From assembly GCA_022747635.1 (NCBI GenBank), contig JAKTNV010000001.1, positions 39,823,572-39,887,571 on the forward strand: 64,000 nucleotides of DNA, read 5' to 3'. Origin of the DNA: Hetaerina americana (lineage: Eukaryota > Arthropoda > Insecta > Odonata > Calopterygidae). Below are positions 61,390-64,000 of this stretch, piece by piece (within the stretch, counting starts at the first letter, position 1; every line of letters begins with the position of its first letter). A program made the translations under genes and the position numbers. Under the pieces are notes generated by a model. That model was not told where the DNA came from. It saw nothing but the letters and a program-made list of their open reading frames with translations, and did no database searches.

Positions 61390-62645
61390 ATGAGTGAGTG
61401 ATAAGCGTCAAGGAAATGGAGGAAGGACTGAAGGGGGGATTAGAATTATGATGGGGGTGGGGAATGAGGGAAATCAAGTAATTCGATATCTCTAAAGCGA
61501 TGATTAGAAACAAATGAAGCACGCAGGCGTCCTCTTGGATTTTTCGGCCCCGTTAGAACCCCGAGCCTCGTCCCTATCCCATTCTCCCTCGTAAACCCTT
61601 CCTTCGGCAGTACCCCTCCCTCCGTCCCTTCCCATCTTTGGGGCGGAAGGGAGAGGATTTTTCACATGACAATTCGTGAGTCTGGCTGGAAGGAGGAGTC
61701 GGAGTGGGAGGGAGAGGGAAGAGGGAGAGAAGGACGCTGGGAGGGTAGGGAGATAAGGGGAGGCTGAGATAAGGAAGGGAGGACGGATAAGAGAAGATGA
61801 GAGGGAGTGAGAGGGAGACGAAATGGAATCGGGTATTCGGGAAATGAGGAGAGAATATGGCGGGGAAAGTGGTGCAGGGAAAGAGGAGATGAGAGGAGGT
61901 GGGGGCGGAGGGGGAGGCGACGGCATCCCCACCGACGGTTGGGAAAGAAAGCCTTGTCATTCCGATGCGAATTCTAAACTCGCGTCCTCCCAGCCCAAAA
62001 TGTCAACGGATACGAATCTAATGAATCCTCGCCCCATTTCGGGCAAAGGGGGTGGGCGTGCGTGGGAGGAGAGGGTTGGGAAGGAAAGGCCGAGGAGGAC
62101 AGGGGCAAGGGGAGGAAGGAAGAGGGTCCCCCACGCGGTTGGGAGAGGATGAGATGCGGAGGAAGGGAGCCGGGAGATGGAGGGATGGAATGGAGATGAT
62201 TCGGTCCGAGGTTGGGGAGTGTGCGGGGTGAGGAAAGGTGAGGGAGTGTGGAGGGGGGAGGTGAGGGAGTGGGGTCGGAGATGGACTAGTGCGGCAGAGG
62301 GGATTGTTGGTGGCGGAGTGGATCGGCGGCAGAAGCTTAAGGAACGGGCTCGAGCGACTCCCGGATATTTATCCCTTCGAAAGAGACTGCCGCCGTCCTC
62401 CCTCCTCTCCCGTCGAACGGCTCTTACCGTGTCCCCTCCCCTTTCCCTTCTCCTTCCATCTCCCCCCCCCGCCCGTGACTCCCGATCTCCCCCGAGGACA
62501 ATCTCCCGGCTCCCGTGCGCACACCGCCGCTACTCCTCCCCCTGCCCTGAGACCAAAAATCTACCCTCCCTTTCCCCATCCCATATTTTCCCGCCATTTC
62601 TTCTTCTTCTTCCAAATCTTCTCCCTTCCCAATGATGCCCCCTTT
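61390..62645. other. GC-rich island, alternating skew, ending G/A then C/T
   Basis: C/T-rich at 61550-61640, G/A-rich at 61660-61925 and 62040-62340, C/T-rich at 62390-62640. Frames such as minus 61504-61932, plus 62177-62635 and plus 62289-62654 are low-complexity products. Confidence 0.65.
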
Positions 62646-64000
62646 CTGTCGTAAATTTGATATTTTCTGCCACATGATTTTTGGCCTCGTACTTTCTCAC
62701 CCAAAAATGTCTTTTTTTACGGCTACTCTGTATGTTTTCCGTTATTTTATTTTATCGATTGATAACGGAAATGAGAATCGATGGTTAATAATATCTTATA
62801 CTAATGTAATTCATCTTTAAATGTTTACAGTGTGAACATTGCGACACAGATGTTTGATACTGAAGAATTAATAGATTCCTCGCTATAAAGTACTTTTTTC
62901 TCACTGTGCAGAAAAAATACTTTATCAACTAGACCAATTGGATCATCCTAAAATTGTCAATAAATATGGCTGCAACTTTAGGGTGACCATCACTTATTCT
63001 ACATAATTAAAAAACCCCTTTTTTGTTTCTACACTTTTATCTAAGGTATGTGGTACGACCCATTTCTTTACGCAGTAGCTTTATTACGTCCATGTGCCTT
63101 TATTAAAACTGTGGACACTACTAAGGTATTTCACAGTTATAGTAATCCATTTCACAGTTGAGAGCACATTACTCTAAAACAAAATAAGCTACATCATTCA
63201 AACCTTAAAAATCAACACCCTCCGGATTCTTATAGTAAATATATGTTTTCATATTCTAACTAGCATGTTCCCGTGAAATGAGTACTTCGTATTTTTCATA
63301 GAGTTGAATGTTATTCATCCGGAGTGAAATAAATTTTCGCATAATAAAGCGAAATATTATAATTAAATCATATATTTTTATTATTTATATTGCATTTATT
63401 CTAGAGCTTGTCAATAATACACGAAAGAATTCGGGCCAATGTACATTAATTACGGTTTTGAAATGAATACCGATAGCATTAAATATAGGCCAACATCGGT
63501 CCCTCGGGGAAGTGTAATAGAACCCATACTATGCGGATGTTTCGATGGTGTTACTATCAGCAGCAAATGCGTCTTCTAGCCAGAGCGCGGATGTAGCTGG
63601 GGTAAAAAACCTTGGGGTGATCATTAGCATATTAAAATGTCTCCCCTTCAATGAATTTTTCCCTCATATTTACTGCTAGTGGTCCAATAGCCTTAGTCTT
63701 AAGTCATTGTAATTTCTTTCGGGATATAATATTAATATTGATGGAACAAAAGCAGTCAACCTCCATGCATGTTCAGTTTAGTCTTAGGATTCGATAAATT
63801 TTTCCAGGTAAATTATATGAGGATATTAACAATTAGGTGGACTAGATCCAAAGTAAAAGTAAAATATATATTATATAAAATATCTAATATTAATATTTCA
63901 TATATTTTCGGTATAATTCGAAGGCTCAGGTAATTTCACTCTGATTCACTTCCAATGGAGCCATAGCCATGCAGTCCTTAGAGAAACACAGGAGATTTTG
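62646..64000. other. AT-rich end of window with nothing supported
   Basis: No gene, mobile element or RNA recognised. Confidence 0.45.

Noticed and set aside
62177..62635. 152-codon plus-strand open frame
   Set aside because: G/A-rich then C/T-rich island shadow; low complexity.

Overview
The window looks like a stretch of nuclear genome from an arthropod, most likely an insect. It is AT-rich non-coding DNA with large introns. It contains decayed mariner transposons, non-LTR retrotransposon fragments, tRNA-derived SINEs, and one neuronal immunoglobulin-superfamily gene of an arthropod type. I see no prokaryotic operons, rRNA, free-standing tRNA genes or CRISPR arrays. The species cannot be named from the sequence.

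Only one host gene is convincing, on the + strand. Its internal exon (18829-18999) encodes the C-terminal half of an Ig domain of the DIP/lachesin (IgLON-like) family. Its apparent last exon (23907-24220) encodes an acidic, glycine-rich linker and a hydrophobic tail that looks like a GPI-anchor signal. The two exons join in phase (phase 1) across a 4.9 kb intron. The earlier exons (signal peptide, Ig1, Ig2, first half of Ig3) are not recognised here and probably lie to the left, so the first 18.8 kb is most likely intron. Everything after about 24.6 kb appears to be 3' flank, apart from one weak exon-like segment at 26679-26779.

The mobile DNA is varied. There are three mariner copies. One (1002-1897) has an internal deletion that removes the whole catalytic core. 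One (34144-35420) is near full length, with an intact TA target duplication but a stop, frameshifts and altered DDD spacing. One (46116-47171) has lost its C-terminal half and carries unusual 148-bp terminal inverted repeats. Two dead LINE fragments lie in opposite orientations (35985-36763 minus, 39860-41172 plus). A full-length SINE with an 11-bp target duplication (29636-29947) sits beside another SINE-like unit, and two further tRNA-like SINE remnants lie at about 18.1 and 47.4 kb. Two short segments share a hammerhead-like CTGATGA / GAAAC arrangement (12689-12714 minus, 37176-37207 plus).

The most visible large-scale pattern is a set of 0.5-2 kb GC-rich islands in the AT-rich background. 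Most run from a purine-rich (G/A) half into a pyrimidine-rich (C/T) half on the + strand. They produce many long low-complexity open frames that are not genes, and several potential G-quadruplexes. The GPI-tail exon lies in one of these islands. The remaining long stretches show nothing I can support.
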